64,000 bases of DNA from Diplonema japonicum. Its lineage: Eukaryota > Euglenozoa > Diplonemea > Diplonemida > Diplonemidae. Below the pieces are notes generated by a model that did not search any database, was not told where the DNA came from, and saw nothing but the letters and a program-made list of their open reading frames with translations. Positions 30,824 through 40,564 of the stretch are shown in pieces. Made by a program: the position numbers and the translations under genes. The stretch covers positions 62,001 to 126,000 of the forward strand of contig OZ025659.1 in NCBI GenBank assembly GCA_964019335.1. The letters run 5' to 3'. How positions within the stretch are numbered: position 1 is the stretch's first letter; every line of letters starts with the position of its first letter.

Positions 30824-31161
30824 AACACCACACCTTTAGAGGTTTTTCTAATTTTTCAACATCAGCTGTCTTATGTTGGTCTAGATATTCCCAGATGCAC
30901 TGGAGGGTTTCGCTGTCCACCTCAGGAAGCGGCATCTCTATTTCGCACCCTTCATCAGAGTCCTGCACCAGGTCCTGTATCAATCTCACCATCGGGACCA
31001 CATCGCGACTAAATTCGAACTGTTTTTTTTTTTTTTTTTTTTTTTTTTATATTATTATTATTCTTTTCTTTTCTCAATACCTTCTTGTTGTCCCTCGTCA
31101 CCACCACAATATGCGTAGACCAGTTCACGTCCTTGGTTTCCGTAATTTCCGTAAGAGGCAT
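30453..31161 (-). CDS. SKP1: SKP1, SCF ubiquitin ligase adaptor
   Basis: Four exons (31081-31161, 30834-31019, 30710-30790, 30453-30662) join without any frame break to 185 residues. The BTB/POZ half contains VKLIQD-like VRLIQDLVQDSD, and then MPLPEVDSETLQCIWEYL. The C-terminal Skp1 helices (WTYITTTLLEDGDEKK, ANFMNIEPLRDLCC, ANMLRGKNEQEI) end with the F-box-binding tail WLREKKD. SKP1 links cullin-1 to F-box proteins. Introns are 61, 43 and 47 nt. They contain respectively an A run, a (CAA)n repeat and a T run, so unspliced sequence would break or distort the protein. Confidence 0.95.
30791..30833 (-). other. 43-nt intron of SKP1 made of a CAA repeat
   Basis: On the minus strand it runs GTGTGGTGTTTAAA, then about seven CAA units, then AG. 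It is a clear example of a microsatellite forming most of an intron. Its removal joins PLEKPLK to DDLKNLVNEADW in frame. Confidence 0.85.
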
Positions 31162-31466
31162 TTTTTTCTTCTTTCTCTTTCTCTAATAAACTCCCTTTTT
31201 TTTTTTTAAACCATTGCTAACAAAAAAAAAAGAAGAAAGAGGGAAGAACACACAAAAAGAAAATGTGGGTGCACATAAAGAGGGTATTGAGTCAAAACTT
31301 ATTGGTCTCCCCCCTTTTTTTTTCCAACAACTCCAGCAGGCTAGAATACACCCCCCCCATCCAAAAAAAAGAAAAAAAGAGAAAACAAAAAGGTGTAGTG
31401 TTCCTAAGAAGTAAGAGAATAAAAAAAAGAAGAAAAGGAAGAGAAAAAAAAAGAGCTTTTTTTTTT
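31162..31466. other. Short intergenic low-complexity stretch
   Basis: T and A runs flanking about 130 bases of mixed sequence between the SKP1 leader and the end of the SKP1-like gene. Nothing recognised. Confidence 0.6.
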
Positions 31467-32187
31467 TTAATTCACCTCACTAAAAGTGTTGTAGGCTTCC
31501 ATGACCCGTTCTTCGTAAATCTTCTCCCTGTTCTGCAGCCACGCGGTCTCTGTCTCCTTGTTCACGATGCAGTCGGAGGGGTCGCCGAGGATTCTGTAGA
31601 TAGTTTCCTTGTCCAGTGTCCTAAGCTTCGCGACCAGCAAGGCAGAACAGAGAGAAACGAGTGCAGGTATATCCAGAAGAGTTGCCACCTTCATGGTGGT
31701 GATAAGCAGCTCATACTGTAGGGCATTTTTTTCCATCCCCCCCCCCCACACCCCAGCATACCGGTGAATCATGTATTTTTAAGACTTGTGAAATATATTC
31801 CCATAGGTCGGAAGGTACAGATTTTTCCAGGTTTTCGAGCCAGCTTGCGGTCAAGGGTTGTGGGATTTTGAGCTTGTCGTTCTCCACAGCTAGATACGCA
31901 ACGGCACTGAACAAGGGGCCGTCGCCGACACCGGGGCATAAGTTTTTTAAGGGTATGACGACCCTTGCCTGTGTGTCACTCGCGTCGTCTTCTTCCTCGC
32001 CGCTTGATGCGGCATCCTTCACAGTTGGTATCAGAACCCTGTTCGCTGTCTTGGCCACTTCCGACACCAGCTTGGTGCTCTTTTGAATAGCCTGTTCATT
32101 CACCCCGTACTCGTCCCCCGTCGGCATTCTCAGAAAATAAAGACTGTTCCCCGCAGGGTCGGTGTGGTGCATCTTAAGGGCCACCAT
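31467..32187 (-). CDS. Divergent SKP1-family protein
   Basis: Exons 31762-32187 and 31467-31715 join in frame to 224 residues; the intron 31716-31761 is 46 nt (GTATGC to ACAG). The first half is a degenerate BTB-like segment (VVIPLKNLCPGVGDGPLFSAVAYL). The second half keeps the Skp1 dimerisation/F-box helices: ELLITTMKVATLLDIPALVSLCSALLVAKL corresponds to the canonical E-L-I-x-A-A-N-Y-L-D-I-x-x-L-L-D-L stretch. An acidic insertion (SSGEEEDDASD) interrupts it. It lies directly next to true SKP1 in the same orientation, so tandem duplication followed by divergence is likely. Whether it binds cullin is unknown. Confidence 0.72.
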
Positions 32188-32262
32188 TGTATTTTTTATT
32201 TTTCACCCCCTTTTTTTTTTCTTCATTTTTTTTTTTTTTCCCGTCAAAAAAATATCGTTTTT

Positions 32263-34047
32263 TTAACCCTTAGACGCCCAAGGGGGGGGGGGGGGGGGGG
32301 GTAATTGATTTTCGTCAAAATCGAAATTTTTCGATTTTGGGTCTTTGTTGGCATTGGGTCAAACATGCTGAGTCTTGAGGTTATTTTTTGATTCGGGGTA
32401 CGCATTTGAAAGATTTGAAAGATTTGCGTTCATTCCACTAAATATTTAGTGTTTTCGACCCATGGAGGTGCATCGACCGGATGCCATGAGTTCATTTGCT
32501 TTTCCTGGAAATCATGCATGCGAAACTCGCTAAAATCTCAGTGTGCATGGGGGTGTTCACTGTTCTGGTGCCTGCGGTGACTGTTTGTCGCAATGAGATG
32601 AACGGCATCTGGGCGAGAAACATTTACATGGAGTTGTGCAAGGCAGGGAGGTAATTTGATTCGAGGAGAAGAGACCTCGTGCCATAGCTGTGTCCAAGGT
32701 GCCAGAGGTATGCACCCTCGGTTTGGCGTTGGCCGGGAAGGCTGACCTTCCGCATCGTGCTGAGCATTTCTGGACTTCCGCTTACCGGGGGTCATCCCAG
32801 GGGTTGGAGGTGAGCACTCTCTTCCTTTTTCCAGCTGCTCTGGCGTCACGACGGTCACAATTTCAGGAGGTATTGTTTCACCATCCTGGCACATTCCTTT
32901 GCTTTGAACTACTTTCGCTTGGATAATCCTGTGGTGGGCTGTGGCAGACGGGAGGTTCTCACTTCACTCTGCTTGCTTTTCAATACGTTCTTTACCCATG
33001 CATGCTCCGTTATGCTGGTCACCGTCTGGGATCGGTGGTTGCAAACGTCACACCAGTGCTGGTTTCCACACCAGGCCATCCGTTTCCCGTGTGACCACGA
33101 AGCACACCACGAGTACCCCGGGCTGGGACCGAACCCGACGATCGACCAGAGGGCCTGCACGAGCGACCCGAACCGCAAGTGGGACGGGACCAAATGCGAC
33201 CCGAAGCCCTGTGGAGCGATCTTCGTGCGGGAGAAGTGGTTGAAGGCGCCGAATGCAGACTGCCCAGAGGGACACGGCGGTGGACGCCCGTGTGCAAGCC
33301 GGTCGCAACGTGCACGGTGACGACGGACGCGGCGGCGTGCAAGAGCGAACTGCGCCTGGGACCGCGAGAACTCGGTGTCCAGGGACACGCGGTACCCGAC
33401 CCAGGGAGCTCCGCGGCGAGCAGCGACTGTGGATGGACGGGTGATGTACGCGGAGAAGAAGTGCACGGCGGCGAGGACACAGGCAGACTGCAAGGCTTGC
33501 GATTGCTGCTCGTGGAACGCTGCAGCAGCGTCTGCTCGCAGGACCGTTGCCAGCCTCTGAACCGCCGGACTGCGGGAGGCCACTGGGACGACGAAGAATG
33601 AGCGCATCCCCGACTACAAAAAAACCAGAAAGGTGGGCCACCTGTTTCGTAGGATCCCAACCGATTGACGTAGAGAGGTGCATTTAACCCATATGAACAT
33701 TGCAGGTCGACGGGAACTGCTCCCGTTGTGTGCTGGCATGTTGATTTTGATAAGGCCTAGTGACTCGGAAAAAAAAAAAAAAAAAAAGAGGGAAAAAATC
33801 ATGGAAAAATCATGAAAATCCGGAATGCCCATTTTTGGTGTCATCCGGTGTCTCGGCACCCCGTTCTGGGATGAAGTTATGAGGTTTCAGATGGATACAA
33901 ATAGCGCATTTAACGCAGATTTTCAATATCTTTCCATTCCATCTTTTTTTTATGAAAACCGATCCGAGGCTTTGGTCTAGATGACCACAGAACAATCACA
34001 CCTATTAACTGCTTCTACAGAAGCAGTGTTGGGCGTTTAAGGGTTAA
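32263..34047. mobile_element. TTAA-flanked, piggyBac-style DNA transposon (non-autonomous)
   Basis: The element is bounded by TTAA on both sides (32263-32266, 34044-34047). Terminal inverted repeats are CCCTTAGACGCCCA (32267-32280) and its inverse with one change (34030-34043). TTAA target duplication plus a terminal CCC is typical of piggyBac elements. A 20-base palindromic stretch (CTGCTTCTACAGAAGCAG) lies just inside the right end. No transposase was found. The interior carries a broken Cys-rich coding segment on the plus strand. A truncated copy of the right end lies at 60406-60966. Confidence 0.8.
32904..33660 (+). pseudogene. Captured fragment of a Cys-rich secreted-type gene
   Basis: Plus-strand frames inside the TTAA element give consecutive pieces of one Cys-rich protein but change frame several times: CTSDPNRKWDGTKCDPKPC, then TPVCKPVATCTVTTDAAAC, then KKCTAARTQADCKACDCC, then CQPLNRRTAGGHWD. 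The W-D-x(5-6)-C motif recurs and also appears in the secreted protein at 49401-50444 (CQWDSVAQTC). The truncated copy near 60.4 kb keeps an open C-terminal part of the same protein. It is probably a host gene fragment picked up by the element, now inactive. Confidence 0.6.
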
Positions 34048-34092
34048 TAATTTTGTATTTTTATTTTTTTTTATTTTATTTTTTAATATTAA

Positions 34093-35244
34093 TCACCCGA
34101 CCTTCAGCCCGGTTTCCATTTGACACCAGGTTGTGTTTATGTCGATCTGTTTCTCTTTTTGAAACCAAACTGCATTGTTCGCCTTGTCCGTCACAAGCGC
34201 GCTCTCGATGGGCCGCGGGAAGTCGGAGAGGTTGTGGACCGATATAAAATCATTGCACGCCTTCACAGCGGCGTCCACGTTCCAATCGTCGACAATCCAG
34301 AACCCCCCAGGGAGAAGCCTATGATATGTATTACACAACACGTCAAGCGTCGATTTATACATATCACCGTCCAGCCGAAGCACGGCGAGGCTGGGAAGCG
34401 TGGGTTCTAATGGTGGCAACGAATCCCCAAACCACCCTTTTACAAACATAACCCTGTCGTCTAACAAATTGTACCTTGAAAAATGGTCCCTTACAATCTC
34501 AAGGGGGACGGAGACGTAATTAAGGCTGGCCCAGAACCGGGCGTCTTTCGGGTGTTCTTTTTTAGGTAGACCCTCGAAACTATCGACAACGAAAACTTGT
34601 TGTGTGATGTTATAAGCTTTGAAGAAACCTTTTGCGTACACACACGATCCGCCCCTCCACACACCGGCTTCTAAGAATGCTCCGTTTAGGTTTTGTTTTA
34701 GATACGCGTCGACGAGAAGATCATGTAAAGCTTCGATTCGCTTTACACCCGTCATTGTAAGACCGCCAGCAGGCCAATCCATGCCTACAAGGCGTTTTAA
34801 AGGGTCGTGGGGTGTTCGTTTCAACCTTCTACCGACGTTTGGCTCGTATGAGTCAGTTCCCAGGAGCACACCTGTGATGGAATTCCTTAGTGTGTACAGG
34901 TATTGGTCCTCAAGAGTCTTCACACTTGTAGTATTACAGTATCCCTTTCGAATGCATAGTTTTTCGCCGTGGTCGACGAGGGGTCGCTCTGCCTCTTTTA
35001 CACGGGTTGTACATTGTTTCTCGGCTGACTCTGTTGCGTCTTTCACTTCTTTCAAACAGTTTCTCTCGACGCATATTTGGCACGGAAAACAAGCAGGGCA
35101 CACCGGACAGACCGGGCAATTTGGTTTTTTCGCGACCATCTCCCTCAAGACCTTGACCTCGCCTTCCAGAACCATCAGCCGCTCCCGTTCGTACACCCAC
35201 AGTGCTATCATTACACATAGAAGGCCCAGCACTGGTTTTAACAT
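34093..35244 (-). CDS. Membrane-anchored TylF/MycF-type O-methyltransferase
   Basis: The product is 383 residues, ATG at 35244. An N-terminal hydrophobic anchor (PVLGLLCVMIALWVY) leads into a short coiled stem and a dense Cys stretch made of C-P-x-C steps (NCPVCPVCPACFPCQIC). The catalytic domain matches the TylF family: GAFLEAGVWRGGSCVYAKG is the SAM-binding strand-loop, VFVVDSFEGLP is motif II, VLRLDGDMYKSTLDVL carries the metal-binding Asp residues, and GGFWIVDDW is the late motif. Bacterial relatives methylate macrolide sugars, so this one probably methylates a glycan or related hydroxyl in the Golgi or ER. The substrate is inference. Confidence 0.8.
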   Translation of the reverse strand: MLKPVLGLLCVMIALWVYERERLMVLEGEVKVLREMVAKKPNCPVCPVCPACFPCQICVERNCLKEVKDATESAEKQCTTRVKEAERPLVDHGEKLCIRKGYCNTTSVKTLEDQYLYTLRNSITGVLLGTDSYEPNVGRRLKRTPHDPLKRLVGMDWPAGGLTMTGVKRIEALHDLLVDAYLKQNLNGAFLEAGVWRGGSCVYAKGFFKAYNITQQVFVVDSFEGLPKKEHPKDARFWASLNYVSVPLEIVRDHFSRYNLLDDRVMFVKGWFGDSLPPLEPTLPSLAVLRLDGDMYKSTLDVLCNTYHRLLPGGFWIVDDWNVDAAVKACNDFISVHNLSDFPRPIESALVTDKANNAVWFQKEKQIDINTTWCQMETGLKVG

Positions 35245-35896
35245 TTCTTTTTTCCCCTCCCGCCCCTTCCCCCCTTTTTTGATGGGAAAAAAAAGGGAAA
35301 AGGAGTGATAAATATATTTATAAAAAAAAAGGAAAGAAGAAAACAAGAAGAAAGTATGAGGGAAAATAAAAGATGGAATTGGAAAGTAGAGAAGAGGGGG
35401 GGACAAAAAAAAACAAAGGATATCGACATGCATTTCCCCCCCCCCCTTTTTTTGTTTCTTGAGAAGTACTGGCCATTGCCTGCCTCTTATCCTTGTTGTT
35501 TAATCATTTTCTTTTTTTTTCTTTTCCTTCCCCTCCCCTCTTCCTTTTTTTTTGTTTTGTTTCTTTTTTTTTTTCTTTCTTTTTTTTTTTTAGATTTTAC
35601 ATAGGAACTGAGTACACGTTCAGCCACCACTTTAAAAAAGGAAGTGGATTATTATATTGTACCCTACCCTTTTTTCCCTCCTTTTTTTTTTGAACCAAAA
35701 AAAAAGTAAGAAAAGAAAAGGAGAAGAATAAATAAAAAAGAAAAAGAAACAGTACCCAACCATACACCCCCCCCCCCCCCCATCTCCCCCCGTTTTATAA
35801 AATTGGAAGAAAGGAAAGAAAAAAAAAAGATGACATAACTTACGCATGACACCCCAAAAAAAAAATTCTTCCTTTTTTTTTCCCCCCCCCTTTCTC
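35245..35896. other. Intergenic low-complexity stretch
   Basis: A, T and C homopolymers, with a C run near 35767-35780. Long frames are Phe- or Lys-rich artefacts. No gene seen. Confidence 0.65.
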
Positions 35897-38800
35897 TTAT
35901 TTATCAGTGCAGTCTCCAGGCCACGCTGGAGCCTCGTCCAACTGAAGATTGCTTACCTGAGCACAACCCAAAATTCTTTCAGGCATTTCTTTGTCGTCCC
36001 TCGACTCGATGCAACAACCGACGTGCAACTTGAACTGTGGGATCGCAGTCCACATAGAGTATAAAGCGACCCGTGCAGGGTACGCCCAGCACCGGAGGTT
36101 ACTGTCAATCTGAAGATGCCGGTCTGATCGGTGTACTACTCCAGACCGGGTGATGAGGACGGGCTTGCCATTGTATCGTGAGAAGGCCTTCGGGACTCCC
36201 TTTTCTGCCCGCACGAGGATCTGGAAAGTGGTTTTAAAATGGACAATAAAAAAAAAAAAAATAGCTATTTACTGCCAACAAGTAATGACTTTACCGTTAC
36301 CTCGAGGTCGGTAAAGCATTACTTGGCGGTAGGTAAGTGGTTTTATTTCACGACACTCTGAAATTACTTCACCACGAGGGGCACAACAGGGTGACAAGGG
36401 GTACAACAAGAGAGGGGTTACAAAGGTTACAATACAAGTTGTTTTCCCTCCTTTTGTTGACTAAGAGCTGCCGCTGTCGCTGGCATTGCCACTGTCACCA
36501 TCTCTAATCAGGCCTTCCCATACCTGGCGCGGCCGCTGGCTCCTTTTTTTCTGCTGCTTCGGTATTTTGAAGTCTTTTGGGGTGCTTGGGTAAGCTGACT
36601 ACCCTTACCCACAGAAGAGTTACCCACAGAAACTGGGAACAAGGCCTAGCCAAAAGTGGGCAAATTGGGAGGAAAAAGTAGTCCAACTTGGAACTGAGCC
36701 GAGGCAAAAGTTGGCCAATTGAGCTGAACCTGGGGGGAAATAGCAAACTGAGAGGAAAAAGTAGCCCCACTGGGAACCGAACCGAGGCAAAAATTGGCCT
36801 ACCGAGGCATATTATTTACCGGAAACCCCCTATTACTTCACGGAAAACAGGCCATTATTTCACCGTGAAGTAATGAGATTTAGCGTGAAGTAATGAGATT
36901 TAGCGTGAAGTAATGGGCCCCCCAGTGCGTGAAGTAATTTCTGAAGAGTGAAATAAAAATAAAAAAAAAACATTACCTTAAATCTCCCTAGGAAGGGGTT
37001 GCTGCCCCCAGAGGCGCCTTTTTCGGGCACTTTTTCGTAATACTCCTTCAGAAGCTTCGCTGCAGGTATGTCCTCCCAATTTTCTGCGGTTGCTTTTTTC
37101 AGCCCAAACGTGACAACAACATTCGCCACAGGGCCGTTTGACGAACCCCACACAGATGGCGCCTCGCAGAATGGAAGCTGAAGATTGAAGACAACATGCG
37201 AAGGGAGTCCGTTTGTGTTGAATTCGACCATTGGGAGCTTTAGCCTGCTTCCTATGTTCTGTACGGGGTCCGGCGACTTCCACAGATCGACCCCGACCAG
37301 ATGGTAGATGGAGTCCAGGCTCGGTATTTTTTCCCCGGTTTTCTTGTACCCGATGTTGCGCAGGTTCCACCCCTCGGCCCACCCTTCGCTGCACGTGTTG
37401 GGGCCCATCTCTTCGATCGATCCCTTAGGCTGCATGTCGACGTGGCCGTTCCCTGCCCTTGGAGCCTCCTCTGGCCCAACCCATTCAGAGGCAGATGCCA
37501 TTGACAACGCGTCTAAGTCCAGAGGAGAGGTGCGCTCCAAGAGGGACAAGTCCACCCCACCCCAGTGGTCGCTGTTTTGAGGTGTTCCCGCAGGGGTGAA
37601 GAACTGATTTTTTGTTTCTTCTTTTTTTGATAAAAACATACCCCAGCCTCTTCCTCAGGCAAGTACAGACTTTCAAGCTCATCTAATGTTGTTGCAGCGT
37701 CGACTTTGTCACGGAGGTCCTGAGGTGAAAAGGTTCCCCCCCCTTTTTTGTTCTCTTCATACCGCGACGACAGGTGGTTCTTCTTCTTCGTCCCAAGGTG
37801 CACCACCGGTTGCTTGTTGGAGGGCCTTTTGCAGCTCGTTTATCTTGTCCTTGAGCCTTTTGATCTCATGTTTCTTTTTGTTCATAATCCGTTCGTGTTC
37901 CGCGACAGACATCATTTTCCCGCTTCGAGATGGCACGGCGGGCCCCGCCCCTTCGTCGTCGCTTTGCGCTGAAGTGCTGAAGTCGGAGAGATGCTTCTTG
38001 CTTGCCACCGAGACAACATGCAGAGCGAGACCTTTGCCTGAGTGGAACCCAGTGTCGAGAAGCGATTCTCCCGGCATCACTCGCTGTTGCCTCCCTGCCG
38101 AGGGACCCGCAGAGGGACCTGCGAAGTACACAGCTTTCGAATCCCACGATGAATCCTGTTCCCTTGCTCCCTGCCATGTTGAGTCGGAGTCCAGGTATTG
38201 GTGCACCTTCTTTGCGGTCACGAAGGCACCAGGGACCGAGATGTGTCTTGACTCGACAGTGTTCCCCCAGCCCCATAGGACAACCATGATTTTCAAGTTG
38301 TGGTTCACCCATGGGATGAGGCCTTTGAGGAGTGAGTCCGGAAGGAACTCGCCGGTTTTTCGTTTTCGGAGCATCCCGATGACCCTGAGCTGCTTCAAGG
38401 TGTGCAGGCTAGCAGCGTCTTCTGGTTTTTCGGGTGTTTCTTTAGGGATTTTTACTTCGATTTCGAATTCCCGAGGAGCTGTGGAGACGCAGTTGGCGGT
38501 TTGTTTCTCGTCGCCAGCTGTTATCAGGGTATCCCCGACACGTGTTATCTGCAGGCCGGTGACAAGCCCGGCAGCAGCCGCGGGGCTGTTGCTGTCGACA
38601 CTTTCAATGAAGGCCTTTCGTAGGCGAAGGCCTACAGGTCCGCCTTCTGTTTTCCTTCTCACAGTGAAGATTTTTCTAGTTTCCTGGGATCGGATTAGGT
38701 AGTTTTGTGCTTTCTGGACGGTTTGTATCCACACCCCTGCCTCCCTTGCGGATTGCAGCCTCAGCCTCAGAGTGTGCACCCCTGCTTCTTGAGAACTTGC

Positions 38801-39034
38801 ATGGACTACTTCTATGTATCTGTCGGAGGAGTGGCCGGGTTCCAGCCTCAGCCTGGCCCTTTTAAGATCGGACAGCTTCCTAGTCGTCCTGTCCTCCCGG
38901 TCGTGGCTTCTTATGAATTGGCAGGTTTTCCCTTTGAACTCACACCACCGAAGCGACCACCCAAGTTTCGTCTTCATCTCCACAGACCCGGAGATGTCGG
39001 GGGGCTGGTCGTCCGTCAATGTCATGCTCAGCAT
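35897..39034 (-). CDS. PH-PDZ-EDR2_C (DUF1336) lipid-binding protein
   Basis: Four exons (37763-39034, 37642-37719, 36977-37603, 35897-36220) join in frame to 766 residues. A PH domain (SGSVEMKTKLGWSLRWCEF, ending GVWIQTVQKAQ) is followed by a PDZ domain (GGPVGLRLRKAFIESV, SPAAAAGLVTGLQI). Then come a linker, a coiled coil (IKRLKDKINELQKALQQ) and an EDR2_C domain (LPSHVVFNLQLPF, GKPVLITRSGVVHRSDRHLQ, and MPERILGCAQVSN). The last conserved block is encoded only by the final exon, beyond a 756-nt intron. Plant EDR2 has PH-START-EDR2_C and binds phosphoinositides; here a PDZ replaces START. It is probably a membrane-contact or signalling lipid binder. Confidence 0.82.
36271..36330. repeat. 60-bp perfect-loop hairpin repeat
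   Basis: Arms of about 22-26 bases (ACTGCCAACAAGTAATGACT onward, against the inverse ending CATTACTTGGCGGT) face each other around a short TTACCTCGAG loop. The sequence shares the AAGTAATG word with the adjacent MITE-like element. This suggests related or nested insertions. Confidence 0.6.
36341..36958. mobile_element. MITE-like inverted-repeat element in the EDR2-like intron
   Basis: The left arm (36341-36373) and right arm (36928-36958) are inverted copies of TTTTATTTCAC, ACTCTGAAATTACTTCAC and related sequence, with a small indel. The interior has several copies of GTGAAGTAATGAGATTTAGC near the right arm. It also has a partly repeated purine-rich segment containing GAGGAAAAAGTAG twice. 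No coding capacity, which is typical of a non-autonomous miniature element. The target duplication is hidden by flanking A/T runs. Confidence 0.6.
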
Positions 39035-39049
39035 TTTCTCCCCGTGTGT

Positions 39050-39080
<31 letters not shown>

Positions 39081-39173
39081 CCACCCTCTGGGGGTTTTAA
39101 AGTTAGGGGTACGATTTTTTTTTTAGAGGAAAAAAAAAAGAAGTGAGAGAATTTTTCTTTTTTGGTTTGCTCT

Positions 39174-39204
<31 letters not shown>

Positions 39205-39241
39205 GGCACATGAATACACAAAAAAAGTTTTTTCTCCCATT

Positions 39242-40396
39242 TTATCGCTCGGATCTGTACTCCATCATTCGCATCTGGAAGCTTCTTGTAGACGTGTACT
39301 TCCCGTACAGCTTGTGCATCCAGTAAAGCGACCCTGCTGTTGAGGTTGTGAACCATGCTGCACGAGCGTATCTGAAATATTTCCAGGCGTTTCCTCCGCG
39401 CCGTCTCGCAGTGCGTTGAGCGAAGAGAGCGGCGCCTGGCGTGACAAGAGTACAAGCGAATATTTGTGCAGCCATGGTATACAACTCCGTGGTGGGGACT
39501 CTTTGCGCATTCTCGACATCAGCCAACGTTGTAACCCCAAACTTTTCCGCAACACCCTCAACATGGGCAGCACCAACCACTGCGACTGACGTCTTCGCCA
39601 TCTCCGAAACCTTGTGGATCTGGTACGCCAGTACGGAGTCCCGTTCTCTGAGCAAAGGTGTGACAATGCCCTTAAGATAAACGGTTTCTTCCAAAGCGGA
39701 GAGAACCGCTCTCCAGCCGTCCCAATCCGCGAGTTTCTCAGAGATGCTACGCATTTCCTGGTAAGTTTCTGGAGTGATCTTCTGTTCCATTAAATCGTCA
39801 AGGCGGGAGGAGTACGCCTCCACCTCTGCGACGCACGGCAGTATCTTCCCGAAGACGTCGTTGGTGTATATATCGGAAGCTAGCTTAACAGGTCCGACCT
39901 CGAACCATAAGGAGGTCGCACATTTCAAGAGAGTTGTGGAGACTGGGGTATCGATTGGGTACACCTTGACTTCGCGGTATTTCTGAGCTTCCTCTATGGC
40001 AGCCATTTGTTCCGCTCCGTCGTAGGTTTGGAGGATAGCTTCCATTCTCGATAGTTGCAGCCCTACCAACCAGAATGTAGGGGATAACAGGGTCGGTGCC
40101 ATTATTCTTAAATTCTCGAATTTTGTGATGTCAGGTATTACAGAGGCTTCCCAGTCCCTGCCGATTGCGCTGGACAGGACATCGAGCCTGTCCCAGCAGA
40201 GTTCAACCAAACAGCAGTCGGGTCGTGCCCACTTCACGATCCTCCTCACGTCCTCCCTGCTTCCCAAGCTCATGTGGCTTACACCTACTATGTGGACTGT
40301 GTTCCCGTTTGTTTTGTTGCGAAGCGTCTCTGCACGGCACACCGCGCCTTCCTTCAGGTTGTCGGGCAGGGATGGTGGCCTTATCCATGTTTTCAT
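39242..40396 (-). CDS. TraB-domain protein
   Basis: The product is 384 residues, ATG at 40396, shortly after a CCCAG acceptor. The TraB fold is marked by GNTVHIVGVSHMS near residue 30, DCCLVELCWDRL near 60 and VAVVGAAHVEGVAEKFG near 275. The GxxH motifs at both ends are the putative metal or catalytic site of the TIKI/TraB/PrgY family. The C-terminal 90 residues are basic with hydrophobic segments (MAAQIFACTLVTPGAAL and AAWFTTSTAGSLYW) that could be membrane anchors. Human TRABD is an outer-mitochondrial-membrane protein. A similar site here is plausible but unproven. Confidence 0.78.
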   Translation of the reverse strand: MKTWIRPPSLPDNLKEGAVCRAETLRNKTNGNTVHIVGVSHMSLGSREDVRRIVKWARPDCCLVELCWDRLDVLSSAIGRDWEASVIPDITKFENLRIMAPTLLSPTFWLVGLQLSRMEAILQTYDGAEQMAAIEEAQKYREVKVYPIDTPVSTTLLKCATSLWFEVGPVKLASDIYTNDVFGKILPCVAEVEAYSSRLDDLMEQKITPETYQEMRSISEKLADWDGWRAVLSALEETVYLKGIVTPLLRERDSVLAYQIHKVSEMAKTSVAVVGAAHVEGVAEKFGVTTLADVENAQRVPTTELYTMAAQIFACTLVTPGAALFAQRTARRRGGNAWKYFRYARAAWFTTSTAGSLYWMHKLYGKYTSTRSFQMRMMEYRSER

Positions 40397-40564
40397 CTTT
40401 TTTTTCAAATACCTGGGAAGACGGGTAGAAAGAGAAGGGGGGGAGGGGGGATGAATAAAGAAAAAAAAAGCTCATTTCTGAGATGGAGGGGGGGAGGGGG
40501 AGTTATTTTTCTTTTTTTTAAAAATTGGGTTAAAAAATGTAAAAAAATAAAATAAAAAATTTGT

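Larger units (their letters stand above)
36221..36976 (-). other. Large 756-nt intron hosting repeat elements
   Basis: It starts GTAATG at 36976 and ends TTCCAG at 36221. It is more than ten times longer than almost all other introns here. Most of the excess is accounted for by two inverted-repeat insertions (36271-36330 and 36341-36958). The splice is phase 0 and restores the EDR2_C domain. Confidence 0.8.

Noticed and set aside
33019-33683. Long minus-strand frames opposite the Cys-rich transposon cargo.
   Set aside because: They are Arg/Ser/Pro-rich shadows. The plus strand carries the Cys-spaced peptide that is repeated in the second element copy.
40397-40408. A four-codon upstream extension of the TraB gene.
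   Set aside because: It would need a TTG start. The ATG at 40396 follows the predicted acceptor and precedes the conserved region.
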